A DNA stretch of 64,000 nucleotides from Triticum aestivum (taxonomy: Eukaryota > Streptophyta > Magnoliopsida > Poales > Poaceae). The stretch spans positions 170,900,883 to 170,964,882 of the forward strand of contig NC_057807.1 of the NCBI RefSeq assembly GCF_018294505.1, read 5' to 3'. The first letter of the stretch is position 1, and each line of letters opens with the position of its first letter. The position numbers were made by a program, and so were the translations under genes. The notes beneath the pieces are model-generated. The model made no database searches and had not been told where the DNA came from. It worked only from the letters and a program-made list of their open reading frames with translations. This document shows, one piece after another, positions 22,001 through 31,707 of this stretch.

Positions 22001-22329
22001 AGCGTTGTCATTCTGGTTGCGAACGTGTACGTAGATACTGGTCGATGTAGAGGCGCGCACGGGTCATAGTAGAGGCGTGCACCTAGCATGTACACGTACG
22101 TATAGCGGAGAGTGTGCAAGAAAGAAAATACGGCCACATACGTACGTACAGGCGGGGTCTCCAACACCTACTCGCGCATACGTATGGCCAGCGCTCGTGT
22201 ACATGGCTGGGTCAGAACGGAGAAACTGCGTCAATGTCGTGTTCATGGGGAGCCAACCGGCTGGGTTGGAATTGAATGCATTGTCGTGTTCATCGGGAGA
22301 GCTTGGACGGAACAGCCGATAGAAATGAG

Positions 22330-22590
22330 GCCTGGCGTACCGAACAACGGAGGAAATGGCCTTATGTTCAACCGGCCATGTTTAAAACGGGATCCTGTTC
22401 ATTGGGAGGGCTCTGGCGTACTGCAAAATGGAGGAAATGGACTTGTGTTGGACGTCCTACGGTCGAAATGGGGTCTTGTTGATCAGGAAGGGTGTGGCCT
22501 ACCGCAAAATAGAGGAAACAGACTTGTGTTGGAGCGCTACTGTCGAAACGGGGGTCCTATTCATCGGGAGGGGTGTGGCGTACTGCCAAA
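22330..22590 (+). repeat. ~73-bp tandem repeat in CACTA 3' subterminal region
   Basis: About three and a half imperfect copies of a unit running GGCGTAC-GCAAA-TGGAGGAAA-TGG-CTTGTGTT, then a CTAC-GTCGAAA-GGGGTC-TGTTCAT-GGGAGGG part. The period is about 73 bp by eye. The unit contains TGTTCAT, which is the core of the next array. Confidence 0.7.
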
Positions 22591-22599
22591 CGGGACTCC

Positions 22600-23010
22600 A
22601 CGGGACACTGTTCATCTCCACCATCGACCTCCTCCAGCCTCCACGGGGTACTGTTCATCCACCATCGACCTCCTCCAGCCTCCACCTGCTACTGTTCATC
22701 CACGGGCTCCTGTTCATCCAGCCTCCACCGCGCGCTACTACACCGTCTACTATTCAACCAGCCCTCTCAACAGGCTCCTGTTCAACCACCCCTCCACCTT
22801 CTACCGTTCAACCAACCCTCCACAGGGTCGTCCTGTTCATCCAGCCCTCCACGGGTCCTGTTCATCCAGCCCCAACCGGCTTGATCGATCGGGGTCCTGT
22901 ACATCCAGAGGCAACACCACGGGGTCCTGTTCATCCACCCCCACCGGGAACTGTTCATCCAAACCCCCCAGCAACACTCACTGTTCATCCAGAGGCAGCA
23001 TCGATCGGCT
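22600..23010 (+). repeat. Array of CTGTTCATCCA motifs
   Basis: About fourteen copies or near copies of (A/C)CTGTTCATCCA in 400 bp, spaced 15-45 bp, separated by CCTCCAC/CCCCACCGGG runs. Dense short motifs near a CACTA terminus are the expected architecture of transposase-binding subterminal repeats. The frames of 60-350 codons here are low-complexity by-products. Confidence 0.75.
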
Positions 23011-23428
23011 TCAGTTAGCAGCAGTAGCGAAGGAATCGCTCGATCGCTCGGGTTCAGTAACGCGTAGCCTGAAGTGCAATCGCTCGGGTTCAGTTAGAGC
23101 CCAACGGCTCTCACCCACACGCGTAAGGTACGAGAGAAACGTGCATCGCTTGGCCTCCGACCACCCACCGTAACCGGGAACTCCACGAAATTTTCATCTC
23201 CCTTGCTTCAACCACGGTTTTTTCCGTCATGGACGGCCCAAAGAATGTCATGCAGCTGCGTCTCTGGCCCGCCAGGATGAAAAGCCCATTTTCTGTCATG
23301 ATTTTTTGTCATAGAAGTAGGATCCCACCACATCTATGATGATACCGGGTTTTGTCACAATTATCGTCATAAAAGTGTCATAAGTATGACAGAAAAAATT
23401 TGTTTGGCCCAAAATGTCAGAGTGTGTC

Positions 23429-23442
23429 TTTTTTTTGTAGTG
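23429..23442 (-). mobile_element. CACTA right terminal inverted repeat
   Basis: The minus strand begins CACTACAAAAAAAAGACAC at 23442 and continues into a motif-rich stretch (TGACATT, GTCATAC, TATGACAC, TTATGAC) in which TATGAC and its inverse recur every 15-30 bp. This is the usual end structure of Triticeae CACTA elements. Confidence 0.88.
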
Positions 23443-23753
23443 GGCGAGCGTGGGTTAAGATGATGGGGAGGCGAGGCAAACCCTGAATGGGTAGTATCCT
23501 TCCGTGTTTTCCCCTCCTAAGGGAAATGGCGTGGGGAGAGGGCGCAGCTCTTTGGAAAAGTTACCATTTTTACATTACTGTTGCAGTCCCATGCCACCAC
23601 AACTCGAGATAATTTTGTGAAGTGGTCGTTGGATTGACTGGTCATCATGACGAACCATAATGCAGGCAGGCCTTTTCTACCACGTGTCCATGCACTATTT
23701 GGGGCCTAACCCACCATGCCCAGCGACACATATGGCTTAGGCCCGGGGGCTTC
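23443..23753 (+). mobile_element. 3' internal remnant of a gypsy element, with polypurine tract
   Basis: Non-coding sequence lying directly left of the LTR that starts at 23754. Its last bases, GGCCCGGGGGCTTC (23740-23753), look like the polypurine tract that precedes a 3' LTR; the same kind of tract precedes the LTR at 48790 (GGCCCGGGTTCTCC). So the split LTR at 23754 appears to be the 3' LTR of a largely lost upstream copy. Confidence 0.55.
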
Positions 23754-24189
23754 TGTCGGGGAACACAGACCGGGGTATATTTTTTCCCCTGACTTGTGCA
23801 TGAACAGCAAGCCAATAGGACTGAGGACAAGATTATAGCGCCAAGATCAACCCAAGCATGAGGGATCAATTCCATTGAAGGATCCAAGTACAGATTAAGA
23901 AGACCAAGATGAGCTAGAGAACCAAGATATCGCTAAGGAAAGAACCTCCCTTGCTGGGTAGGCTAGCCTGGCAAGGTTGGGTTTGCCCCGGAAGCATGCT
24001 TTCTAGTCGCCCCGGCAGGCCTGCCGGGGTTGGTGAAGGCAAGCCACACCTCCGCTCCACCTCACAAGCAACGCAAGTCATCAATCAGTGCGGTGTGAAG
24101 CCCCTAAGTGACTGAGTGGCTGCTTCTTGCCATGTGGCATCCACTTCCTACAACAAACACCTCCATATGACACCCGTCCTGAGACATGT
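23754..24189 (+). mobile_element. Element C, first LTR, left half (split by element B)
   Basis: Starts TGTCGGGGAACACAG and is homologous to the first half of 48790-49665, sharing stretches such as AGTCAT-GATCAGTGCGGT and GTGGCA-CCACTTCC. It breaks at 24189, where the 5-bp duplication CATGT marks the insertion of element B, and resumes at 47425. Confidence 0.85.
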
Positions 24190-25078
24190 TGTCGGATTTC
24201 GGGTTCCGCAAACCCTAGATAGGTTCGAACTATGGGGTGCGTGCGGGGATCTCAACCTACCCAGCCTGTCTACTCGTGATCTTCCTAAGTCTAGCGCATC
24301 AAGCATAAAGGGATAGAGAGACACAACAGTTTATCCTGGTTCAGGCCACCTTGCGGTGTAATACCCTACTCCAGTGTTTTGGTGGATTACCTCGAAGGGC
24401 GGACGATGAACTAGAACAATCGATGAACTGGCCTCAGGAGGCGAGGTGTTCTTGAGCTCGAGAGAGCTGGTGAGGGGCTTTGGCTTTGTTCTGTTCGCCC
24501 CTATTCCCTTCTTTGTTGGCTAAGTCCTATTTATAGAGGCCTTGGTCCTCTTCCCAAATGTTGGCAGGAAAGGATCCCACAACGGCAAGATTTAAAGGGG
24601 GACAAGTAGTACATCCTATTCTGACTAAAGTGGTCTTCACCTGTGAAAAGCTTCTGGTCGTGACGCTGCAGTGGGCTCGGTGATGACCTCCGTCCTGCCA
24701 TCCTGGCAGTCTTGGTCTTGTTGCTCCAGAATGGAAAACTTTGGCTGATTCCTTGGGACTCTGCGCCAGCCACCTGCCTCCTTTGCACCAAAGAGGAAAT
24801 GAGCGTTTTGCGCCCGCTAACGCCTGCCTGGCGGCTGTCTAGCCTTGATTATCATGGCACATGTCAGCTGAGCCTCGTCAGGTACACCTTGCATAGAACT
24901 CTCCGCCCCTCGGGAGCCAACCTGAGGAGGCCGATCCCTCGGGGGTCTTGGCGTCATTCGCCTTGCGAGGGTCTTGAGTTGTTGCTGCTGGAGCTGGGCT
25001 GTACCAGGCCGTTGATGGAGCCATGCAGTGGGCCGCAGGTAGGCAAGTCTGGGTATCCCCATATCCAGAACACTGACA
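24190..25078 (-). repeat. Element B 3' LTR
   Basis: 889 bp, TGTCGGATTT...CACTGACA on the plus strand, read as TGTCAGTG...CCGACA on the element strand. A TATA box is kept at 24528-24535. It pairs with 46536-47419. Confidence 0.95.
24528..24535 (-). promoter_or_regulatory. TATA box in element B 3' LTR
   Basis: The minus strand reads CTCTATAAATAGG here. The equivalent site in the 5' LTR (about 46873-46880) reads TCTAAATA, so the copy that would drive the element has lost its TATA box. Confidence 0.65.
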
Positions 25079-25093
25079 GTAGCCCCCGGGCCC
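25079..25093 (-). other. Element B polypurine tract
   Basis: The minus strand GGGCCCGGGGGCTAC directly precedes the 3' LTR, the usual second-strand primer position. It closely resembles the tracts before the two element C LTRs. Confidence 0.75.
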
Positions 25094-25318
25094 AAGGCGT
25101 GCTTGGGCTTGGCTTCTAGGCGAAGCCAAAGGGCAAGCGCAGAGCGACGCGGGCCCTAACAGCCTGCGGCGTTGAGCGACGTGTGGTGATTGATGGGACG
25201 TGGGCGTCTCCACTTTCCCACACCGCCTCGGCAACCATTTGACTTGACGAGTCGATGCTGCATGCAGAAGATCATCATTGCGCGAGGTCACGAAGGCCGG
25301 CGGTTGGCCTCCGTCCGG

Positions 25319-25326
25319 CTATAAAT
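25319..25326 (+). promoter_or_regulatory. TATA box of the accessory gene antisense to element B
   Basis: CTATAAATG on the plus strand, 121 bp before the ATG at 25440, followed by a C/T-rich leader (CATCTCTTCCTTCG...TTTTTTCTTCTC). This is a plausible TATA box, start-site region and short 5' leader, opposite in direction to the retroelement. Confidence 0.6.
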
Positions 25327-25439
25327 GAGGGGAGGGGCAGAGCTCCCCTCGCTCATCTCTTCCTTCGTATTCTCGCTGCTTTTTTCTTCTCATTCTCCAT
25401 CTGGCTTCTGCATACGTGGCGCCGACGAGGAGGTTTTCT

Positions 25440-25889
25440 ATGGCCGAAAAGGGGAAGGCTTCCAAGGAGGGGCCAGCCTCTCTGCCTCCCGAGGGAGGCC
25501 GCAGACGTCCCCGTAAGCACCCCGCGACCCCTACTGTGGCCCCCAGGGGCGCGGGTGCGCTTCCCCCAGGGCTAGCGTCTCTCTTGGCGCTCGCGGTGGC
25601 ACCTCTTCTCACAGCACGGGCCACTGGCTCCAAAGCAGCCCCCACGACGAATGGAGACGCATTGTGGTTGCGCGCCCTCCCTGCCCACGCTTCTCCTCGT
25701 TGTACGTGCTCCTGGAGTTTGTGGTGTGGTCAGAGGCGCCTGCCGGCACCTCACTACGTCTTCCGCGCTTCTTCTGTAGCGAGCTGCGATCCTCGGGGCT
25801 CGACGGCCTTTGGCTGCAGGCTGATGGCTGCTGCAGCAGGGCCTCGTGGGTGGGGACTTAGGTCGCCGCCATGGGCAACATGGTCCTAA
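25440..25889 (+). CDS. Accessory ORF antisense to element B, 5' part
   Basis: An open frame of 150 codons from the ATG at 25440 (MAEKGKASKEGPASLPPEGG...). That ATG is chosen over the in-frame upstream one at 25416 because it is the first with a leader and TATA box at normal spacing. The N-terminus is basic (GRRRPRKHP), then alanine- and proline-rich. No catalytic motif or known domain is recognised. It lies between integrase and the 3' LTR, on the opposite strand from pol. Tat-lineage elements are known to carry such extra genes there; the family here is not identified. Codon use is strongly GC-rich, like the rest of B. After 25889 the frame is lost, and an acidic, serine-rich frame (25979-26230) probably continues the same gene after a shift. 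Confidence 0.5.
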   Translation: MAEKGKASKEGPASLPPEGGRRRPRKHPATPTVAPRGAGALPPGLASLLALAVAPLLTARATGSKAAPTTNGDALWLRALPAHASPRCTCSWSLWCGQRRLPAPHYVFRASSVASCDPRGSTAFGCRLMAAAAGPRGWGLRSPPWATWS

Positions 25890-25978
25890 CCCGTGGCTAG
25901 TAGACTTTTGCCCGCGCATGATGCCTGAGCAGGAGGTGCACCCTCCACTTCAAATATGACGGCCTAGCGACCCTCTAC

Positions 25979-26230
25979 TTGAGGGTGTTCAAGGAGGACA
26001 GCCACCGTGTGGGATGCAGCCCTGAAGACGACAGCTTTGACGAAGGCGACGTGGGTGAGCTTGGCCTTGGCGACGTCCGCTCCTCCTCCCGTGGCGGCAG
26101 CTCTTCCATAGATGAGATCTCAAGTAGCGGCGGCTACGACCAGGCCCCACGCCGTCGAGCTTGGATCAAGGGTGGTGGTGGGGCGTCCCGCCGCCATGCT
26201 CTAGTGAAGCTGGAGGGAAGCCCGCCATGA
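25979..26230 (+). pseudogene. Accessory ORF antisense to element B, probable 3' part
   Basis: A frame of 83 codons with an acidic segment (EDDSFDEGDVGELGLGD) and a serine-glycine run (SSSRGGSSSIDEISSSGG). It follows the 5' part in the same direction but in another phase, with stops between. The last part of the unit (to about 26500) ends with AT-rich sequence including TATCAAGTCCATGTT, like a 3' untranslated region. Function unknown. Confidence 0.4.
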
Positions 26231-27140
26231 GCCCAGGGCAGGCGAACTTGGACTCAAGACCTGCCGCGGCCCCGAGCCACCTGCGAGGGAACTGGTGGAG
26301 CGTCGGGGCCACCTTGAGGCTCTGCTTGAGGACGCGGCGCTGGTGCTGGATCCGCCCACCCTTGGGCCATCTTTGTGTAGCCTTTCCTTTCTTCTGCAAT
26401 TCGAGAAAAAAGTAGTGTGCCTCGCTGGGGTGTGTAATGAACTATGGCAGTTATGTCCCCTTTTAAGCTATGCTTATTATATCAAGTCCATGTTATAGCA
26501 TCTATACTCTTCGTAGGCAAGGGTAGGATAACTTAGCTTGACGCATTTGTAGTGGCTTCCCTCCTCGCGAGGGTGAGGCCCTTGGTGTCTAGTGAAGATC
26601 CCGTTCCCGGCGACTCAGGAGGTGCTTCAGCCCCCGGAAGGTCTTGTAGATCCACTGTAGAGCTGTTTAGAGAAAAAATAATCTTGTCTAGCACCTCGTT
26701 CCTTTCCACATGAGTGCCCTGTCGTAGGTTAGTTGTGGCTTAATGCACCGCGTCATGCTGCCCGAGGGGCACGGACATGAGGGGTGATGGTGCCCATGAG
26801 CATGATCGAGGGCTCCTCACGAGGATATAGCTGAAGCACTGGGGCAGCGGGGTTCGGCATGGTGTGCCCGTGTGAAGGAAGGCCCAAGGCGCACACACCT
26901 GGCTAGCCCCCATGCGCGAGGCGCGCGAGGAAGAGCGACGAGCAACTGCCACACCTTCCTGGCCCTTGGGCTAAGAGCGAATGAAACAGGAGGAGAAAAA
27001 TCCAACTTGGTCAACCAAAGCATGAAAGAATCAACTCCATTAAAGATAACTAAAATACTGCAAGCAACTTTAGAAAGCAAAAGAACAGCCGCGTTCGGCA
27101 CCTAATATAGTCTTCTCACTAGCATAGAGCTAAGTGCTGC
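26231..27140. other. Element B spacer between accessory unit and integrase
   Basis: No gene recognised. 26430-26530 is AT-richer and could be the 3' untranslated part of the antisense unit. 26740-27100 has only short frames on both strands. Confidence 0.45.
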
Positions 27141-27149
27141 CACTAAGAT

Positions 27150-28393
27150 GTTGGAGGGAGCCCCGTGAGGCCCCAGGGTGGCTCTCAAGAGACTCTGGGG
27201 CGTGTACAGACCCACTCATTATTACGTGAGAGTGTCACGAGCGGAGACCTTCACAGGCCGGAGCCTGTCTTCATGGGTAGAACTTCCGAAGGTGCTAGAT
27301 ATTCCAGGCGTTCTAGATGGGGACCCCGTCCTGTGTCTCCGGGCGCACGGTTCTAGGCATGGTGACACGGGCAATCCTAAATGGGCCCTCCCACATGTGA
27401 GAGAGCTTGTGCAGCCCCTCCCTAGAGAGCACCCGCCTCAGGACGAGGTAGCCACCTCCAACGCCCTGGAGCGGACGCTGCGGCAGTGGTACCGTCGCAG
27501 CGCCTGCTGGTACCTTGCTGCTCAGAGCGAGGCTTGACGACGGCATTTCTCCCATAGCACGAGATCCAACCCCCGCGTGGCGTCCTGACGCGACTCGTCA
27601 AGCTCTAGGACCCGCGTGGACTGATGCTTGACCTCATGTGGGAGAACCACTCCAGCTCCATAGACGAGGAAGAATGGGGTCTCTCCCGTTGGCTTGGTCA
27701 CGGTGGTGCGGATGGACCACAGCACGGACTGGAGCTCGTCGAGCCAGCCCCTGCCGCAGGCATTGAGCTTCTTCTCAAAGGTCCTTGACTTGAGGATGTG
27801 GGCACGCTCAATTTGGCTGTTGCTCCTAGGGTGCACCACTGAGGCGTAGCATATCTGTGTTCCAAGGTTTGCAGAATATGTTTTGAAAAGGTTGCTAGTG
27901 AACTGCGAGCCGTTGTCGGTGATGATGCGGTTAGGGACCCCAAACCGGCTCACGAGGCACTTGATGAACTTGATGGCTGATCCAGCTAGGATGGTGCGGA
28001 CGTCTTCTACATCCGCCCATTTGGCGAACTTGTCGATGGTGATGTGAAGGTAGCGGTAGCCCGTTGGAGCTCGAGGGAACGGCCCAAGGATGTCCAGCCC
28101 CCTGAATGCGAATGGTCATGTGAGCAGGATAGTTTGGAGGCCCTGCGTAGGCTGGTGAGTTTGCTTGGCATGGAACTGGCATGCTTCCCAGGAGCGCACC
28201 AGCTCGGCGGCATCGTTGAGTGCAGTGGGCCAGTAGAAGCCATTGTGGAAGGCCTTGCCCACAAGAGTGTGCGACGAGGAATGATGTCCGCAATCCCCAC
28301 CATGTATGTCCGCCAGCAGCTTGCGCCCCTGGTCCCTGGAGATGCATCATAATGAAATGTCATTGGGCCTCTTGCGGTACAACTCACCGTCAC
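27150..28393 (-). pseudogene. Element B integrase
   Basis: On the minus strand the HHCC region is recognisable through CEACQ at about 28185, then the DDE core: first aspartate in GLDILGPFP (about 28095), second in IITDNGSQF (about 27910), glutamate in NSQIERAH (about 27815). The glycine-containing NGQVER of the family has become NSQIER, but the glutamate is kept. The long open part is 27522-27953. A stop lies just before GLDILG and the C-terminal part (27150-27520) runs in other frames. Integrase would insert the cDNA; this copy is inactive. Confidence 0.85.
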
Positions 28394-28424
28394 AAATGCA
28401 GTACGCGGTGGCCTGACGAGCCAC

Positions 28425-29033
28425 TCACTCGGCGTCGTCCTCCTTCTCTAGCAGGGTCCCCTGAAGTAGGTACGCCTTGAACTCCTCGGTCCAGCACCCC
28501 TCCTGGGGATAGAGCACAACGAACAGGTGGGCCCCTGAGGGAGGGCTGCATGCTGGGGCGCCGGTTGCTGGTGCTTGGGGTAGATCCTCCTGAGGTGGCG
28601 CTTGAGTCGTGGGGGGGGGAGCCGCTGATGGCTTGAAGAGCCGTTCCACAAACACCCCCGGCTCCTGAGGGAGCATTCGGGATGCTCTCTTGGCGATGTC
28701 GTCCGCCTCCTTGTTCGTTCCTTGCGGCACGTGCTGCATTTCCAAGCCTAAGAACTGTTTCTCCATCTTGCGTACCTCTTCCAGGTAGGCCTCCATGTGT
28801 TCATCCTTGGTTGTGTATTCTTTGTTGGAGAAGTTGATCAAGAGTTGTGAGTCGCCCTTGATGGTGAGGCGCTTCACCCATAACACCGCCGTGGCCCTGA
28901 GGCCAGCAAGCAAGCCTTCATTCTCTGTGATGTTATTGGAGACATTTTTGCCCTGCTAGAAACAGAGGTGCACTGCGTAGTAGGGATTGTCCTTGGTGGG
29001 TGAGATGCGGACGGCCCCAGCCCCTGCGCCTTG
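28425..29033 (-). pseudogene. Element B second RNase H-like domain and linker
   Basis: Reading on the minus strand from about 29080: YFDGTL, a stop, QGAGAGAVRISP, then NITENEGLLAGLRAT and a GDSQLLINF segment (about 28855), ending in HVPQGTNKEADDIAKRAS. Motifs D-G, N-E-x-L-AGL, GDSQL and N-x-x-AD are those of the archaeal-type RNase H found after the first RNase H in Tat-lineage elements. The open frame 28425-28913 then has a proline-alanine-glutamine linker toward integrase. Two stops interrupt the N-terminal part. Confidence 0.8.
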
Positions 29034-30795
29034 TCACACCAACGTGCCATCGAAGTACATGATCCACCCGTCTGGCTCCTCGTCCCCAGGCAAAAAGGAA
29101 CAGTCCTCGCTCACTCCACGGTCAGGTGTGTCAGCCCATTCTGCCATGAAATCAGCCAGGGCCGCACCCTTGATGACTCTGGTTGTGCTGAACTCTAGTT
29201 GGAATGCCTGGAGCTCGTTGTTCCACTCTGCAACTTGTCCAGCGGCATTAGGGTTCCGGAGCACCCTCTCAAGTGGGTAGGCCGAAACGACCTTGATGGG
29301 GTGGCCTTGGAAGTAGTGGTGCAGCTTTCGGCAAGCGACGAGGAGCACAAGTAAGAGCTTTTGAGATATAGGGTAACGCGCCCGTGCCTCCCGTGGCACC
29401 GTGCTGATGAAGTAGACAGGGTGCTCGACGAGGGAAGAGGTGTTGGCAGAGTATTGTGCTTCTTGAGGATGTGGGCCTTCGGCGGTTCTGCCTTCTGCTG
29501 CGCAGAGTGTGGTCTCGCGAGGGGCGGCCTTAGGGGCCCCCTAGCTGGGAGGTCGGTTGAAGCCTCGGGAGGAATGTCGACCGCTGGATGGGCCCAGGCC
29601 TCTGGAGCGCTATCCTGAGGGTGCTATGCTCTGCTTGCTAATCGAGCATCCCGTTGAGGGTCCTTGAGCATGTGTTCCTCCCTTAGCGCCACCAGAGCAG
29701 CACTAGTAGAGTGAGGGGTGGCTGCCAGATAGAGTACCAGGGGCTCAAGAGGGCACGTCACCACCATCACCGGTGGCTGGTCAGGTATCTCTTGAGGTCC
29801 TGAAAGGCTGCATCAGCCTCAGGGGTCCACTCGAATGACCCTTTCTTTTTCATCAACTTGAAGAACGGGAGGGCGCGTTCTCCCAGCTTGGAGATGAAAC
29901 GCCCCAGTGAGGTCACTCAGCCCGCCAGCTTCTGCGTCTCCTTCAGTGTCTGCGGAGGGCTCATGTCTTCTATTGCTTTGACCTTCTCCGGATTTGCCTC
30001 GATTCCTCAGTGCGATACTAGAAAGTCCAACAACATGCCAGAGGGAACTCCGAACATGCACTTCTCGGGATTGAGTCACAGGTCCACCTTGCACAAGCTG
30101 GCAAACGTCTCCCCCAGGTCCTCAATCAGGGTCCTTGCCTCCCGAGACTTCACCACAATGTCATCAACATATGCCTCAGCATTTCTCCCGAGCTGCCCGC
30201 CCAGGGCGATGTGCATCAGCTGCTGGAAGGTCATGCAGGTGTAGCAGTACACTCCGGAGGGGGTCAGGAACGCCATCTTCTCCACATCTTGCACGACCAT
30301 CTTGATCTGGTGGTGGCCTGAGATGGCGTCCAAAAAGCACAACAGGTCGCACTCAGCGGTGGAGTTAACGATCTAGTCGATGCGAGGAAGCAGGAAGGGA
30401 TCCTGAGGGCAAGCCTTGTTGAGGTTGGTGAAGTCGACATACATGCATTCCTTCCCTCCTTTCTTGGGGACGACAACTAGGTTTGCCAGCCATTCCAGGT
30501 ACCGCACCTCCCTGATGACCCCAGAATCCTGCAGCTTGCGGGTTTTTTGGACAATGAATGCTTGCTTCTTGGTGGACTGGCGGCGGGCCTTTTGCTTCAC
30601 TGGGCGCACGTTTAGGCATACCTTTAGGTGGTGCTCGATTATTCCCCTTGGTACCCTGACCACGTCCTTGGGCTCCCATGCGAATACATCCGCGTTGGCA
30701 CGCAAGAAGTCGACCAATGCATTCTCTTGGTCCTGAGGGAGGCCAGATCCTATGGTGAAGGTGGCGGCCGATGCCATATCTTCGTGGACCGGCAC
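29034..30795 (-). pseudogene. Element B reverse transcriptase and first RNase H
   Basis: Minus strand. The RT fingers begin around VIREVRYLEWLANLVVVPKK (about 30510) and DFTNLNKACPQDPF (about 30410); after a TAG stop near 30375 the palm follows with FLDAISGHHQI and the catalytic AYVDDIVVKS (about 30180). The connection (FEWTPEADAAFQDLK, about 29810) leads to the first RNase H, with YFISTV-like and ARYPISQKLLLVLL (29375) and ALADFMAEW (29150). Several stops and frameshifts separate open pieces 30373-30795, 30076-30342 and 29034-29399. The YVDD active site itself is intact. Confidence 0.88.
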
Positions 30796-30923
30796 TTGTT
30801 TCGTCTTGGCTCAGTCCTGGGAGAACAACTGCTTCTTCTTGGCGGGTGCAGCCCCTGGGCCTCTAGGCCCCCTTTCTCGCCAGGCAGTGCAGACGCCGCA
30901 GACCTGAAGGCAAGCTTGAGAGC

Positions 30924-31702
30924 CTACAACTCATTCAGCCACCATGAGGACACCGTTGCTACCTGGCATCTTCTACTGTGCTGCCCCTGGTTGCTACTTG
31001 CCATCGCCATGAACTTGGCCAAAGCGGGGTATCCAAGGATGGCGTTGTATGGCAGGTCAATCCTGGCGATGTCGAAGTCGATGAGCTCGGTGAGGTGGCT
31101 GTCACGGGTCCCGAAGGTGACGGGGAGACAGATCTGCCGCAAGGGGTTGGTGAAGCCAATGCCGACCCTGGAGAAGGTCTTGGTGGGGCGGAGCCGGTCA
31201 GGGGGCAAGTGCAGTAGGCCGAATGCCTCCGCATAGAGCATGTTGAGGCTAGCTCCGTCGTCACTGAGGGTCTTGGTGACCGCCACGTTGAAGATGGTGG
31301 GGGTGTAGAGCATCAGGAGCACGCCTGCTCCCGCCGTGGTCGCCACGTGATCTTCTGGTCCAAAGGCGAGGTCGGCCTGAGGCGCTGCCCAGTACGGAGG
31401 TGCCCCGAGGCTCAATTGGGCAGCGCTCACTTGGAGGCAGAACTGCATGATGTGCCAGTTAGAGGGTGGTGCCTGCAAGCCAACTAGGGGAGCTGCAATG
31501 ACGGGAGGCGCCGACGCCACGAAGCATGCAACAAAGAGGCTGCATAGATCCCCCCAGGAGGCCATAGAGGAGGCCGGTAGGTTGAGCAGCCAGGCGCACG
31601 GTGCACCTACGAGGGCCATGGGGAGCCAATTGGCCTTCACCTTGCCATCTCTGCTGGCCACCCAGATCGCCTCCTCATATGACTGGACGAAGCCAGCCTG
31701 GT
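30924..31702 (-). pseudogene. Element B gag fused to protease by internal deletion
   Basis: A 245-codon open frame on the minus strand (ATG at 31661). The start resembles the middle of gag (ANWLPMAL, then AWLLNLPASSMASWGDLCSLFV). About 40 residues later the text is that of the protease region, SDDGASLNMLYAEAFGLL, with the D-x-G-A/S-S active-site form, and PYNAILGYPALAKFMA at the end. Normally several hundred gag residues and a zinc knuckle lie between; they are gone, but the frame was kept. The gag N-terminus is cut off by element A, inserted at 31707. Confidence 0.8.
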
Positions 31703-31707
31703 CCGTC

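Larger units (their letters stand above)
10369..23442 (+). mobile_element. Degenerate CACTA (En/Spm) transposon, right end intact, left end not found
   Basis: The unit holds a TNP2-type transposase pseudogene (10369-13889), a minus-strand second ORF remnant (14462 onwards) and long subterminal repeat arrays (15600-16010, 20560-23100). The right terminus TTTTTTTTGTAGTG at 23429-23442 is the inverse of the CACTACAAAAA end that defines the superfamily. A solo LTR (16016-20104) is a later insertion; removing it makes the arrays contiguous. No left CACTA terminus is seen upstream of the transposase, so the element is truncated, or the transposase and the right end come from two different copies. 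Elements of this kind move by cut and paste with a 3-bp target duplication; only one flank (GGC, 23443-23445) can be seen. Confidence 0.75.

Noticed and set aside
22112..23173. A 353-codon open frame
   Set aside because: Low-complexity translation of CACTA subterminal arrays (serine-, threonine- and proline-rich repeats). It shares the arrays with other frames and has no family signature.
24190..25078. Plus orientation for element B, because the LTR reads TGTCGG...TGACA on the plus strand
   Set aside because: Protease, RT, RNase H and integrase are all on the minus strand, and the polypurine tract and primer region fit the minus orientation.
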